Origin: Clostridiales bacterium
GTDB lineage: Bacteria; Bacillota; Clostridia; Christensenellales; CAG-314
Assembly: GCA_022508345.1 (NCBI GenBank)
Contig: JAFLVK010000001.1
Coordinates: forward strand, 36,371-100,370
DNA length: 64,000 bases
Direction: 5' to 3'
Shown here: in pieces, positions 42,459 to 51,130 of the stretch
How the letters are laid out: the number at the start of each line of letters is the position of its first letter
Position numbering within the stretch: the first letter of the stretch is position 1
Made by a program: the position numbers and the translations under genes
The notes under the pieces: model-generated
Seen by the model: only the letters and a program-made list of their open reading frames with translations
Database searches by the model: none
Told to the model about the DNA's origin: nothing

Positions 42459-44875
42459 TACATTCTCCAAATCTTTTGTGCGTATTCCTTTACAGCGCGG
42501 TCAGCGGCGAACCTGCCAGCCTCGGCAATGTTCTTCAATGACATGCGGTTCCACCTGTCAACATCCTTGTACGCTTCGTCCATCTTTTCGTACACTGCCA
42601 TGTAATCGGAGAAATCGGCAAAGCACATGTACGGATCGGCAATCGGGTAGTTTCTTAGCAGGTAGTTGCTTATACTTTCGAATGTTTCGCCTGCGAAGCC
42701 TGTGTTGAGCTCTTCGATAATCACACGCAGCTTGGGAAGCTTGAAGTAGTAATTGGTGGAATTGTATCCTGATTCCCACAAATCGGTAACTTCCTGAGCG
42801 TTCATACCGAAGATAAAGATGTTGTCAAGCCCCACGGCTTGGCTCATTTCTACGTTTGCACCGTCGAGTGTTCCCACCGTCAAAGCGCCGTTAATCATGA
42901 ACTTCATGTTGCCCGTGCCGCTTGCTTCCTTACCTGCAAGAGAAATCTGCTCGGAAATTTCCGCAGCGGGGATGAGCTCCTCAGCCATGGTTACGCAGTA
43001 GTTCTCCATGAACACCACGTTGAGTTTTTCGCGAATTTTGGGATGTGACTCCAAGTCCTTTTGAATACAGCAAATAAGCTTGATAACTTCCTTTGCAGCG
43101 TAGTAGCTGGGGGCAGCCTTTGCGCCGAAAATAAATGTTTGCGGCGTAACGTCCAGGTCGGGATTTTCCTTTAAATCGTGGTACAGAGAAATTATCTTCA
43201 ACACGTTCAACAGCTGGCGCTTGTATTCGTGCAGTCTCTTAACCTGCACGTCGAAACGCGTGTTGGGGTCTATTTGTACGCCCAAGCGTTGCAGTGCGCG
43301 GTTGGCAAAACGCTCCTTGTTGGCGCGCTTGATTGCCACCATCTTTTCGTGCACGTCTTTGTCGTCCAAAAACGCGTTGAGCTTTTTCAGTTCGGCAGCG
43401 TCGGACACAAACTTGTCGCCGATAAGCTCCTTTATCAGCCCTGTCAAGCCGGGGTTAGCCTGGCAAAGCCATCTGCGGTGTGCAATACCGTTTGTTACGT
43501 TGGTGAACTTGCTAGGCTCCAGCTCGTAAAAGCTCTTGAACAGGTCCTTTTTCAATATGTCGCTGTGCAGCTCACTTACGCCGTTTACGTTGTGCGAGCT
43601 TACAATGGACAGATTTGCCATACGAACCTGTCCGTAAGCGATAACGGCAAGGTCTGATACCTTTTTCCAATCCTGAGTTTTGTCCCAGTACTCACGGCAT
43701 GCACGTTCGTTGATTTCAACAATTATTTGGTAAATTCTGGGCAACAGCTTTTGCAAGATGTATTCCGGCCAGCACTCCAACGCTTCCGCCATGACGGTGT
43801 GGTTGGTGTAAGCCGTTACGCTCTTCACCAAGCTCCATGCGTAATCCCAATCAAGGTGATATTCGTCAATGAATATACGCATAAGCTCCGGTCCGCAAAG
43901 TGCAGGGTGCGTATCGTTGATGTGCACCGCTACCAGGTCGGTAAACTTGTCGAAGTTGCCGTAACGCTTGTAGTGGTCGGATACGATATTTTGCATTGCT
44001 GCGGAAACAAGGAAATATTCCTGCTTGAGGCGCAAAATCTTGCCCTCTTCGTGGTCGTCGTTGGGGTACAGCACCTTTGTTATCATTTCCGCCTGAGATT
44101 GCTCTTCAAGCGCACGCAGATATTCACCCTGGCCGAACGTGCGGAAGTCGAAGGGCTTGTTGTTACGGGCAGCCCACAAACGCAGCACGCCCACTGCCGT
44201 TGCATCGTAGCCTTCCACCACCATGTCGTACGGGAAAGCCTTGACCTCTTGGCAATCTACCTGTTGGTAAATGGGTCCCTTGTCCGTCCATATTTCCTTT
44301 ACTTCGCCGCCAAAGCGTACAATTTGAACCTTGTCGGCGCGTTCCTTCAGCCACACTTCGCCACCGGGTAGCCAGTTTTCCGGCAATTCCGTCTGCCAAC
44401 CGTCTACAATCTTTTGTTGGAAGAAGCCGTACTCAAAGCGAAGCGAATGTCCCATAACAGGGTAATTTTCCTTGGCAAGACAGTCCAGATAGCAAGCTGC
44501 AAGTCTTCCAAGACCACCGTTACCCAAGCCTGCATCCGGTTCGCAATCGTACAGGTCGTTCAATTCAACGTAGTAGTACTTTTTGAGGGTTTCGGCAAAC
44601 AAGCCATCCAACCCCATATTGAAAAGATTGTTTTTGAGGCTTCTGCCCATCAAAAATTCCATTGACAGGTAATGGATTCTTTTTCTGTCTCTTGCTTTGT
44701 GCTGTCTGTTGAAAGCTGTGCGCTTGTCCAGTAGCATATCTCTCACAACGCTGCACACACAGCGGTAAAGCTGTTGAATTGTAAGCTCCGTTGCCGATAC
44801 GCCAAACGATTTGTTGGAGGCGCTCTCTATCATATCATTTAGACGTGATTTGGTAAGATTTGTTGATGCTGCCAT
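42458..44875 (-). CDS. glgP: Glycogen/starch phosphorylase
   Basis: This 805-aa PLP-dependent GT35 enzyme releases glucose-1-phosphate from alpha-1,4-glucans. The PLP-binding stretch EASGTGNMKFMINGAL with its lysine, the GLGNGGLGRLAACYLD region and NVKRLHEYKRQ-like VKRLHEYKRQ are all present. It starts 1 base after the glgB stop, so the operon is tightly packed. Confidence 0.97.
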   Translation of the reverse strand: MAASTNLTKSRLNDMIESASNKSFGVSATELTIQQLYRCVCSVVRDMLLDKRTAFNRQHKARDRKRIHYLSMEFLMGRSLKNNLFNMGLDGLFAETLKKYYYVELNDLYDCEPDAGLGNGGLGRLAACYLDCLAKENYPVMGHSLRFEYGFFQQKIVDGWQTELPENWLPGGEVWLKERADKVQIVRFGGEVKEIWTDKGPIYQQVDCQEVKAFPYDMVVEGYDATAVGVLRLWAARNNKPFDFRTFGQGEYLRALEEQSQAEMITKVLYPNDDHEEGKILRLKQEYFLVSAAMQNIVSDHYKRYGNFDKFTDLVAVHINDTHPALCGPELMRIFIDEYHLDWDYAWSLVKSVTAYTNHTVMAEALECWPEYILQKLLPRIYQIIVEINERACREYWDKTQDWKKVSDLAVIAYGQVRMANLSIVSSHNVNGVSELHSDILKKDLFKSFYELEPSKFTNVTNGIAHRRWLCQANPGLTGLIKELIGDKFVSDAAELKKLNAFLDDKDVHEKMVAIKRANKERFANRALQRLGVQIDPNTRFDVQVKRLHEYKRQLLNVLKIISLYHDLKENPDLDVTPQTFIFGAKAAPSYYAAKEVIKLICCIQKDLESHPKIREKLNVVFMENYCVTMAEELIPAAEISEQISLAGKEASGTGNMKFMINGALTVGTLDGANVEMSQAVGLDNIFIFGMNAQEVTDLWESGYNSTNYYFKLPKLRVIIEELNTGFAGETFESISNYLLRNYPIADPYMCFADFSDYMAVYEKMDEAYKDVDRWNRMSLKNIAEAGRFAADRAVKEYAQKIWRM

Positions 44876-46741
44876 TTATTTTTTCTCCCTGCTTTTAGAT
44901 TGTTTGGTTGCCGCCTTGTAGTAGTACATTACCGACGAAGCGGGTATTGTAAACTCGGCATATCCCTCGTCGTTGGTGGACACTTCGCGTATCACGTCCA
45001 CACCCTTTCCGCCGTATTTGTATTCGTCGCTGTTCAAAACAAGCTTGTACTGCCCTGCGTCCATAAAGAAGCCGTAATTACGGTAATCGTAAATGCTGAA
45101 GTTGATGATAACAAGCACGGTGTTACCCTTTTTGTCCAGGCGCTCAAATGCCAGTACGCTGTTTTGACTGTCGTCAGCAAGCAGCCACTTGAAGCCCTCC
45201 CAGTTGGTATCGTTTTGGTATAACGGTTTGTACTTTTTGTACGCCTTGTTGAGGTCCTGAACAAACAGCTTGTGGCTGTCGTGCTTGGGGTAGGTAAGGA
45301 GCAACCAGTCCAGCTCCTTGTCCTCGTTCCACTCATTCCACTGGGCAAGCTCCACTCCCATGAAGTTGAGCTTTTTGCCGGGGTGTGAATATTGATAACC
45401 TAGCAAAGCCTTCAGCTGGGCGAACTTGGTGTCGTAGTCGCCAAACATCTTGTTGATGAGGCTACCCTTCATGTGTACCACTTCGTCGTGCGACAGCGGC
45501 AACATGTAGTTTTCACTGTAGGCGTAGCACATGGAGAATGTCAGCTTGTTGTGGTTGTCTGCGCGCCACAGCGTGTCCGTTTTCACATAGGACAGCACGT
45601 CGTTCATCCAGCCCATGTTCCACTTGAAGTTGAAGCCCAGTCCGCCTACATATGTGGGGTGAGTTACCTTGGGGAATGCCGTCGATTCCTCCGCTACAAA
45701 CAGCGCGTACGGGCAAGCCTCAAATACCTTGCAGGACAACTGGCGCAAAAAGTCGATTGCTTCAAGGTTTTCCTTGCCGCCCCACTTGTTGGGTGCCCAC
45801 TCGCCGTCCTTGCGGTCGTAGTCAAGGTACAGCATGCTGGCAACTGCATCTACGCGCAGTCCGTCAATGTGGAACTCCTTGAGCCAGTACATCGCGTTTG
45901 AAATGAGGAAGCTTTTTACTTCGAATCTGGAATAGTCAAATATACGCGTGCCCCAGCTTTTGTGTTCCTTTTTGAACTCGTCTGCCGATTCGTAACAGCA
46001 TGTGCCGTCAAATTCGTAGAGGCCGTGCGCGTCCTTGCAGAAATGCGCGGGTACCCAGTCCAGTATTACGCCAATACCTGCCTTGTGAAATTGATTGATA
46101 AGGTATTTCAAGTCGTCAGGCGTGCCGTAGCGACTTGTAGGCGCGTAAAAGCCCGTTACCTGATACCCCCATGAGCCGTCAAAGGGGTGCTCCATAAGTG
46201 GCATAAATTCCACGTGCGTGTAGCCCATCTTTTTGACGTAGGGAACAAGGTACTTCGCCAAGTCGCGGTAACTGTACAGCCTGCCGTCGAAGTGGCGACG
46301 CCATGAGCCTGCATGCACCTCGTAAACGCTGACGGGGCTTTTGTAGATGTCCTTTTTCTTTTGTTTTTCAATCCACTTTTCGTCCGTCCATTGAAATGGC
46401 TCCGACGGGTCGTAAATTATGCTTGCGGTTTTCGGGCGAACCTCGGCGTAACGCGCGTAGGGGTCAGCCTTGTAAAGGATGCTGCCGAACTGTGTTGTGA
46501 TGGCATATTTGTAGCAATCACCCGGCTGAGCTTCCAGCGTTATTTGCCATATGCCGTCCACCAGTGTCATCTTGTCGTGAGCAAACAGCCAGTTGTTGAA
46601 GTCACCCACAACGCACACTTCCTTGGCATTGGGCGCCCACACTGCAAAGTGGTACTGTCCGTCACCCACCCTGTGGCAACCCAGTAGCTCGTAAGCGTTG
46701 GAGCTTTCACCGTTGTAAAACTCTGTAAATTTGTTAGACAT
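44876..46741 (-). CDS. glgB: 1,4-alpha-glucan branching enzyme
   Basis: This 621-aa GH13 protein has an N-terminal CBM48 (about 20-105, FAVWAPNAKEVCVVGDFNNW), then the barrel with DWVPAHF, GLRVDAVASMLYLDY (nucleophile Asp), the EEST acid/base glutamate and LSHDEVVH. It makes alpha-1,6 branches in glycogen. Located between malQ and glgP, it is separated from glgC-glgD-glgA by about 17 kb. Confidence 0.97.
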   Translation of the reverse strand: MSNKFTEFYNGESSNAYELLGCHRVGDGQYHFAVWAPNAKEVCVVGDFNNWLFAHDKMTLVDGIWQITLEAQPGDCYKYAITTQFGSILYKADPYARYAEVRPKTASIIYDPSEPFQWTDEKWIEKQKKKDIYKSPVSVYEVHAGSWRRHFDGRLYSYRDLAKYLVPYVKKMGYTHVEFMPLMEHPFDGSWGYQVTGFYAPTSRYGTPDDLKYLINQFHKAGIGVILDWVPAHFCKDAHGLYEFDGTCCYESADEFKKEHKSWGTRIFDYSRFEVKSFLISNAMYWLKEFHIDGLRVDAVASMLYLDYDRKDGEWAPNKWGGKENLEAIDFLRQLSCKVFEACPYALFVAEESTAFPKVTHPTYVGGLGFNFKWNMGWMNDVLSYVKTDTLWRADNHNKLTFSMCYAYSENYMLPLSHDEVVHMKGSLINKMFGDYDTKFAQLKALLGYQYSHPGKKLNFMGVELAQWNEWNEDKELDWLLLTYPKHDSHKLFVQDLNKAYKKYKPLYQNDTNWEGFKWLLADDSQNSVLAFERLDKKGNTVLVIINFSIYDYRNYGFFMDAGQYKLVLNSDEYKYGGKGVDVIREVSTNDEGYAEFTIPASSVMYYYKAATKQSKSREKK

Positions 46742-46766
46742 ATTTTTCTTCCTTTATTTCAAACGT

Positions 46767-48236
46767 CTATTTCGAACGTCCAGATTCTTTCGTTAACGCT
46801 GCTAGCCACTTGGCATTTTTGTGAGAAAAGTCTCCGCGCTTTGCCATGTATTTCCAGCAGCCCAAGGTACCGGGGATATTCATTCTGCTTGTGGTGTCGT
46901 CCTCAACGATATCCTGCATGCAGTACACAACCAGTTCCGCGCGGCTGTGTGCCAGCTGCTTGACAAGCTCGTGACAGATATGCTCGCTGCCCTGTATTCC
47001 GCTGATGTTGAACACCGTTTGGCGTTGCCAATCGTTCAGACTGTTCCACCAACCCACTGTTGTGTCGTTGTCGTGTGTGCCCAGGTAGGCTACGCAGTGC
47101 TCTTCGAAGTTTTGCGGCAAAAAGCTGTTGTTCGGGTTGCCGTCGTAGGCAAACTGCACAACCTTCATGCCTGCCAGCCCGCACTTATCGCGCAGCTCCA
47201 GTACGCTCCTCGGGATGTCACCCAAGTCCTCGGCAATGATTGTAAGAAGAGGGAAGCTGTCCTGAATGTGCTTGAGGAAGCCGTAGCCGATACCCTTGCG
47301 CCAATGTCCGCGCTTTGCGGTCAACTCGCCGTACTTGATTGCGTAGAAGCTGTCAAAGGCACGGAAATGGTCGATACGCAGCACGTCGAACAGCTCGCTG
47401 CATTTACCGACGCGTTTCGTCCACCAGTCGAAATTGTCCTTTTTCATTGCTTCCCAGTCGTACAAGGGGTTGCCCCACAGCTGACCGTCCTCGGAGAAGT
47501 AGTCAGGCGGAACACCTGCCACCCAGCTGGGACGTCTGTCCTCTGTCAGCTCAAACAAATCGGGGTGTGCCCACACATCTGCGGAATCGTACGAAACGTA
47601 AATGGGAATGTCGCCAATAAGCTTGATTCCTGCATTTTGCAGCTTTGTGCGGAACTGAGCCCACTGCTTGAAAAAGATGTACTGTGTAAACACAACGTAA
47701 TCTATTTCGTCAGATAACTGATTGCGGTAAAATTTCAATGTATCGGGATGGCGCATGCGGGCGCTCTCGTCCTCCCACTCCAGCCATGATTTGCCATGGA
47801 AGTGTTTTTTGAGTGCGCAAAACAGTGCGTAATCGTCCAACCAATACCTGTTGTCATGGCAAAAGCCCGTGTAATCTTCGGGTGGGTTGTATCTAATGAA
47901 ATTGGCAAATGCTTCACGCAGGATAATCTCCTTGTTGGCAATTGCATAACCGTAGTCGTTGCCCCGCGCGTGCTTGGAATTCAACAACGTCTCTTCGCTA
48001 ATCAACCCGTCCTTAGCCAGCTCGTCAGCGTCGATAAGCAACGTGTTTCCTGCAAACGCTGATGGGGAAGCGTAGGGAGAGTTTACGAAATCGGTGGGCG
48101 TAACAGGCAATATCTGCCAGTAGCTTTGCTTGGATTCATGTAAAAATTGAATAAACTTGTCCACATCGGCAAGTGTGCCCACTCCCGTTGATGCAGGTAG
48201 GGATGTTATATGCAACAAAATACCGCTCGTTCTCAT
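46767..48236 (-). CDS. malQ: 4-alpha-glucanotransferase (amylomaltase)
   Basis: This 489-aa GH77 enzyme has SGILLHITSLPAS at the N-terminus, FVNSPYASPSAFAGN, FDVLRIDHFRAF (nucleophile Asp), IIAEDLGDI (acid/base Glu) and YLGTHDNDT. It disproportionates maltodextrins so that GlgP can degrade them. It is the first gene of the six-gene minus-strand operon. GGAG precedes the ATG. Only a weak promoter-like TATACT lies about 30 nt upstream. Confidence 0.97.
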   Translation of the reverse strand: MRTSGILLHITSLPASTGVGTLADVDKFIQFLHESKQSYWQILPVTPTDFVNSPYASPSAFAGNTLLIDADELAKDGLISEETLLNSKHARGNDYGYAIANKEIILREAFANFIRYNPPEDYTGFCHDNRYWLDDYALFCALKKHFHGKSWLEWEDESARMRHPDTLKFYRNQLSDEIDYVVFTQYIFFKQWAQFRTKLQNAGIKLIGDIPIYVSYDSADVWAHPDLFELTEDRRPSWVAGVPPDYFSEDGQLWGNPLYDWEAMKKDNFDWWTKRVGKCSELFDVLRIDHFRAFDSFYAIKYGELTAKRGHWRKGIGYGFLKHIQDSFPLLTIIAEDLGDIPRSVLELRDKCGLAGMKVVQFAYDGNPNNSFLPQNFEEHCVAYLGTHDNDTTVGWWNSLNDWQRQTVFNISGIQGSEHICHELVKQLAHSRAELVVYCMQDIVEDDTTSRMNIPGTLGCWKYMAKRGDFSHKNAKWLAALTKESGRSK

Positions 48237-48352
48237 ATTTTCTCCTATTTATTAACAAATGAGTATATACCCATACAGATAATATTTTAACACTATGTAA
48301 AAGTAATGGCAATTGTTTGAAATAAACTCGTATAAAACAATCCTGTCATTTT

Positions 48353-48462
48353 CCGATCACACGGCGCAAACTGTTGAAAGCCTTCGCTGGGGAGTGCAAA
48401 GCGACCCAGCATCCCCCGCAAGGACGAAAAGTTCGGTACACGCCCGAACTTTTCGGACATTT
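48353..48462 (+). repeat. Structured repeat family 1, copy 3 (truncated)
   Basis: It retains CTGGGG...CCCAG, CATCCCCCGCAAGG and the 11-bp hairpin with loop TACACGC, nearly identical to copy 1 over about 60 nt. It lacks the first bulged stem and the terminal CGACC repeat. Unlike copies 1 and 2 it does not follow a stop codon. It lies between malQ and the EamA promoter within a 469-nt gene-free region. Confidence 0.8.
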
Positions 48463-48505
48463 GTTTGCAAATTCGTATCCACTGATTAAAATCTAAGTTT
48501 GTTTG

Positions 48506-48534
48506 TTGACAAATTTCGAAATATTGCATATACT
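48506..48534 (+). promoter_or_regulatory. Promoter of the EamA exporter gene
   Basis: TTGACA (48506-48511) and TATACT (48529-48534) have a 17-nt spacer. The predicted start is near 48541, giving a leader of about 165 nt. Confidence 0.85.
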
Positions 48535-48540
48535 AACAGT

Positions 48541-48641
48541 AGAAAAAATTGAATAACCGATGGAAATGTGGGAGAAATCCCGTGTCCATTCGCCTCGGTA
48601 CTTGAACGACAGACTAATATTTTAGTGTGTCGTTATTTTTT
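48541..48641 (+). ncRNA. Riboswitch-like structured leader with intrinsic terminator
   Basis: The leader holds a compact stacked fold at 48557-48598 (CCGA/TCGG, TGGA/TCCA, then GGGA-GAAA-TCCC). A 12-bp hairpin with one mismatch (48606-48633) and TTATTTTTT follow. A structured domain joined to a terminator in a long leader before a transporter gene is the layout of a transcriptional riboswitch. I do not recognise the class. Confidence 0.55.
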
Positions 48642-48705
48642 CACCTCGCCGGTGGGGCAACTACTGCACTGCGCTAAAAATTAGTAAAAATAACAGTCGA
48701 AATTT

Positions 48706-49638
48706 ATGATAAAAGCAAACAAACAACACACAATAGGTCTGATATTGCTGACGCTAACTGCCATGTTTTGGGGGGCAGGGTTCGTACTGAACGACCAGCT
48801 ACTGACCGTCGCGTTTTTCAATACACCGTCGCTGCTGAATGCACTACGCTTTTGCATTGCGGCGCTGTGTTTGCTTGCTGTTTTCAACAAAAAGATAAAA
48901 TTCAACAAACAGATTCTGCTGTACGGCGGCTTGGGTGGAGTTATGCTATTTGCAGGGTTCTTGTCGCAAACAATCGGGCTCAAGTACACCACCCCCTCAC
49001 ACAGCGGGTTTTTCACCGCTTCGTACGTAATGTTTGTGCCCTTTATTGCGTGGATAGCCTACAGAAAACGTCCCCGTTGGATAAGCTTTGTCGGCGTTGC
49101 CGTTGCAATTGTAGGGCTTGTAGTGCTCAACTTCAAAAATGACGAAGTCGGCGCGGAAAAAACGTGGATTGGCGACCTGCTTACTATATTTTGCGCACTG
49201 ATGTTTGCCTTGCAGATATTTTGGACGGACTACACACTCAAAAAGGACAAGGTGGACTTTGTTCAGATGACCTTTTGGCAGGTGGCGGTTGCCGGTGTGC
49301 TGTTTGTGTTGTACTCGGCAATATTTGAAAGCAAATACTACACCTCCATGAGCATTGACATGGGCTACTGCTGGTGGCGACTGCTCATTGTGATATTTGG
49401 CGGAACGGCATTCGCGTACTACGCACAGACATTTGCGCAAAAGCACCTCAACGCCATGGAAACATCGCTGATAATGGCGTGCGAAAGCCCAATAGGTGCG
49501 TTTTTGTCCATGGTACTGCTGATAGAGCCATTCAGCTGGCAGACGGTTGTGGGCGGAGTACTGGTAATTGCAGCGGTAATCTTGGTAGAAGTGATACCTG
49601 CCATAAACAATAAAAAACACAACACCAATTCCGAATAA
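48706..49638 (+). CDS. EamA/DMT-superfamily exporter
   Basis: This 310-aa protein has ten hydrophobic helices arranged as two EamA repeats (about 8-140 and 152-295), with the MFWGAGFVLND and PIGAFLSMVLLIEP segments typical of the family. Members export metabolites, amino acids or drugs. It has no ribosome-binding site close to the ATG, and its transcript carries a structured leader, so it is probably regulated by a ligand or ion. A terminator follows. Confidence 0.92.
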   Translation: MIKANKQHTIGLILLTLTAMFWGAGFVLNDQLLTVAFFNTPSLLNALRFCIAALCLLAVFNKKIKFNKQILLYGGLGGVMLFAGFLSQTIGLKYTTPSHSGFFTASYVMFVPFIAWIAYRKRPRWISFVGVAVAIVGLVVLNFKNDEVGAEKTWIGDLLTIFCALMFALQIFWTDYTLKKDKVDFVQMTFWQVAVAGVLFVLYSAIFESKYYTSMSIDMGYCWWRLLIVIFGGTAFAYYAQTFAQKHLNAMETSLIMACESPIGAFLSMVLLIEPFSWQTVVGGVLVIAAVILVEVIPAINNKKHNTNSE

Positions 49639-49644
49639 AATAAC

Positions 49645-49676
49645 AAAACGACAGGAGTTAATCTCCTGTCGTTTTT
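49645..49676 (+). terminator. Terminator of the EamA gene
   Basis: AAACGACAGGAG pairs with CTCCTGTCGTTT around a 5-nt loop, followed by TTGTTTT. Confidence 0.9.
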
Positions 49677-49703
49677 GTTTTAGCTTTTACTTATATCGAA
49701 TTT

Positions 49704-50177
49704 TTATTTTTTTTTATTGGACGGTTGGTAAAAAAACTGCTCTTCATATGTTACAACATTTATCATGGATCGTAACATTGTTTTTGCAAAGTCGCATGCA
49801 ATTTTAGCTCCACCGTATCCGCGCACAACACCCGACACTACGTATTGTACTTTCATTACTAGCTGCTTGTTGGTACGCACAATTGCAGATTTGGGCGGAA
49901 CACTTTGTTTCAACAGATATACCGCCCTGTCGAAACAATTAGGCATTACAAACGACTCCGTTGGAGGGTATGAAAGCACCATTATGTTTTTAATCTGCGG
50001 ATGCTGCTCACGCAATTCACTCACAATTCGAGCGCAAGTTTGGTCAAAGTTTCCTCTGTAGCCGTTGTAAAACTCCGTTACACCTCTATCGATCAAAATT
50101 TCCACAACTTCTCTTATGTTATCTTCATAAGGTCGGTAATCGTAATTTCTATGTCCAAAAAACGCGCAAGAAGCCAT
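49704..50177 (-). CDS. SLOG-like (DUF1273/YspA-type) nucleotide-binding protein
   Basis: This 157-aa protein begins ASCAFFGHRNY, the strand-loop motif of SLOG/DUF1273 Rossmann-like proteins, followed by an EFYNGYRGNFD segment and a later GVVRGYGGA loop. SLOG domains bind nucleotide-derived ligands in stress or defence signalling. It is transcribed divergently from an XRE regulator. TTGACT-N17-TATAAT lies upstream and an AAGGATAG site precedes the ATG. Confidence 0.75.
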   Translation of the reverse strand: MASCAFFGHRNYDYRPYEDNIREVVEILIDRGVTEFYNGYRGNFDQTCARIVSELREQHPQIKNIMVLSYPPTESFVMPNCFDRAVYLLKQSVPPKSAIVRTNKQLVMKVQYVVSGVVRGYGGAKIACDFAKTMLRSMINVVTYEEQFFYQPSNKKK

Positions 50178-50224
50178 ATTTCACATCTATCCTTGTTTAT
50201 ATTATACTCTTAATGTTTTTATTA

Positions 50225-50240
50225 GTCAACAGTTGTTGAC
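50225..50240. promoter_or_regulatory. Palindromic operator candidate between the SLOG and XRE genes
   Basis: GTCAACA-GT-TGTTGAC is a 16-bp perfect inverted repeat. Its left arm contains the -35 (TTGACT) of the SLOG promoter, and its right arm includes a TTGAC on the XRE side. A dimeric regulator bound here could control both genes. Confidence 0.6.
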
Positions 50241-50304
50241 GTATTTTATTTACTCATAACTTATAATCAACACAAGAAACGTCAATAAAAGTGGACGGTG
50301 AATT

Positions 50305-50538
50305 ATGAAGTTAGTTGAAGCAGTAGGTAAAAGAGTAGAACAGTTACTAAATGAAAGGGGTATAACTCAATATGCACTTGCGCAGGAGGGCGGTATTCCC
50401 AGACAAACTATAAATATTGTTGTCAACGGTTCACATGACAGAGTTGCGCTAATTACTATCTATCAGATAGCGGCAACTTTTAATATGAGTTTAGAAGAAT
50501 TTTTTGCAGACCCAATCTTCAATGATTTATCAGACTAA
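50305..50538 (+). CDS. XRE-family helix-turn-helix regulator, 77 aa
   Basis: This short single-domain Cro/C1-type regulator has GITQYALAQEGGIPRQTINIVVNG as the HTH (about 19-42), followed by the usual TIYQIAATFNMSLEEFF helices. It has no ligand or dimerisation domain. It is divergent from the SLOG gene across a perfect palindrome and is the natural candidate to bind it. A terminator follows 11 nt after the stop. Confidence 0.88.
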   Translation: MKLVEAVGKRVEQLLNERGITQYALAQEGGIPRQTINIVVNGSHDRVALITIYQIAATFNMSLEEFFADPIFNDLSD

Positions 50539-50549
50539 ATAAAGAATCT

Positions 50550-50577
50550 CACACCAAGTTGGTGTGAGATTTTTATT
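50550..50577 (+). terminator. Terminator of the XRE gene
   Basis: CTCACACCAA pairs with TTGGTGTGAG around a 2-nt gap and is followed by ATTTTTATTT. Confidence 0.88.
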
Positions 50578-50612
50578 TGTGATAACTTTTTAAATTTAAC
50601 TTAATCCTAGCC

Positions 50613-51020
50613 TCAAAGTTTGTTGTATTCCTCGTCGGTGACGGGTTCGCACCATTCGTTGCTTGCACCCTCGGCAGGTATCTCCAGTGCAACGTGTGTA
50701 AACCAGCTGTTTGCCGTTGCGCCGTGCCAATGCTTTACCTCGGGGGCAATGTACACAACGTCTCCGGGGTGGAGCTTCCTTGCAGGGGCACCAAATTCCT
50801 GATACCAGCCCTCGCCATCTGTACACAAAAGTATTTGTCCACCCTTGTGGTGAATGTGCCAGTTGTTGCGACACTTCGGTTCAAATGTTACGTTGAACGC
50901 ACCCACGCCCTTGGTGTTTAGCGGCTTGAGGTAGCTTTGACCGCTGAAGTACTGCGCGTAAGCGTCGTTAGGTGCTCCCAGTCCAAACAGGGAGGTGCTG
51001 TTGTTTTGTTGCTTTTTCAT
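50613..51020 (-). CDS. Cupin-domain protein
   Basis: In this 135-aa single cupin, the first motif NNWHIHHKGGQILLCTDGEGWYQ supplies two metal-binding histidines and the second, PGDVVYIAPEVKHWHGA, supplies more, so a metal site is intact. Related proteins accompany carboxymuconolactone-decarboxylase or reductase genes. It lies downstream of the aldo/keto reductase gene on the same strand, separated by a repeat. AGGTGA precedes the ATG. Confidence 0.88.
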   Translation of the reverse strand: MKKQQNNSTSLFGLGAPNDAYAQYFSGQSYLKPLNTKGVGAFNVTFEPKCRNNWHIHHKGGQILLCTDGEGWYQEFGAPARKLHPGDVVYIAPEVKHWHGATANSWFTHVALEIPAEGASNEWCEPVTDEEYNKL

Positions 51021-51065
51021 AAATCACCTCTCACTATAAATTATTGCCTACAACTGCAACACACA

Positions 51066-51130
51066 GAGGCGAGGGTGTTCGGATTGGAGACATCGCTTGC
51101 GCTAGGCTCCAAGACGAATGCCCGAGCCTC
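51066..51130 (-). repeat. Structured repeat family 3, copy B
   Basis: A 65-nt long hairpin: GAGGC/GCCTC, then GGGTGTTCG with CGAATGCCC (wobbles), then TTGGAG/CTCCAA. On the minus strand it begins GAGGCTCGGGCATTC, with the TGA stop of the reductase gene overlapping its first bases. Ends match copy A at 36844-36928, but the interior differs. Confidence 0.78.

Noticed and set aside
46821..47717. A 298-aa plus-strand open frame
   Set aside because: It is antisense to malQ and has no ribosome-binding site or recognisable domain.
48293..48529. A 78-aa minus-strand frame containing MSEKFGRVPNF, also present in the frames at 5953-6162
   Set aside because: Both lie antisense on family 1 repeats. The shared peptide is just the translated hairpin, with no ribosome-binding site, and copy 2 does not keep the frame.
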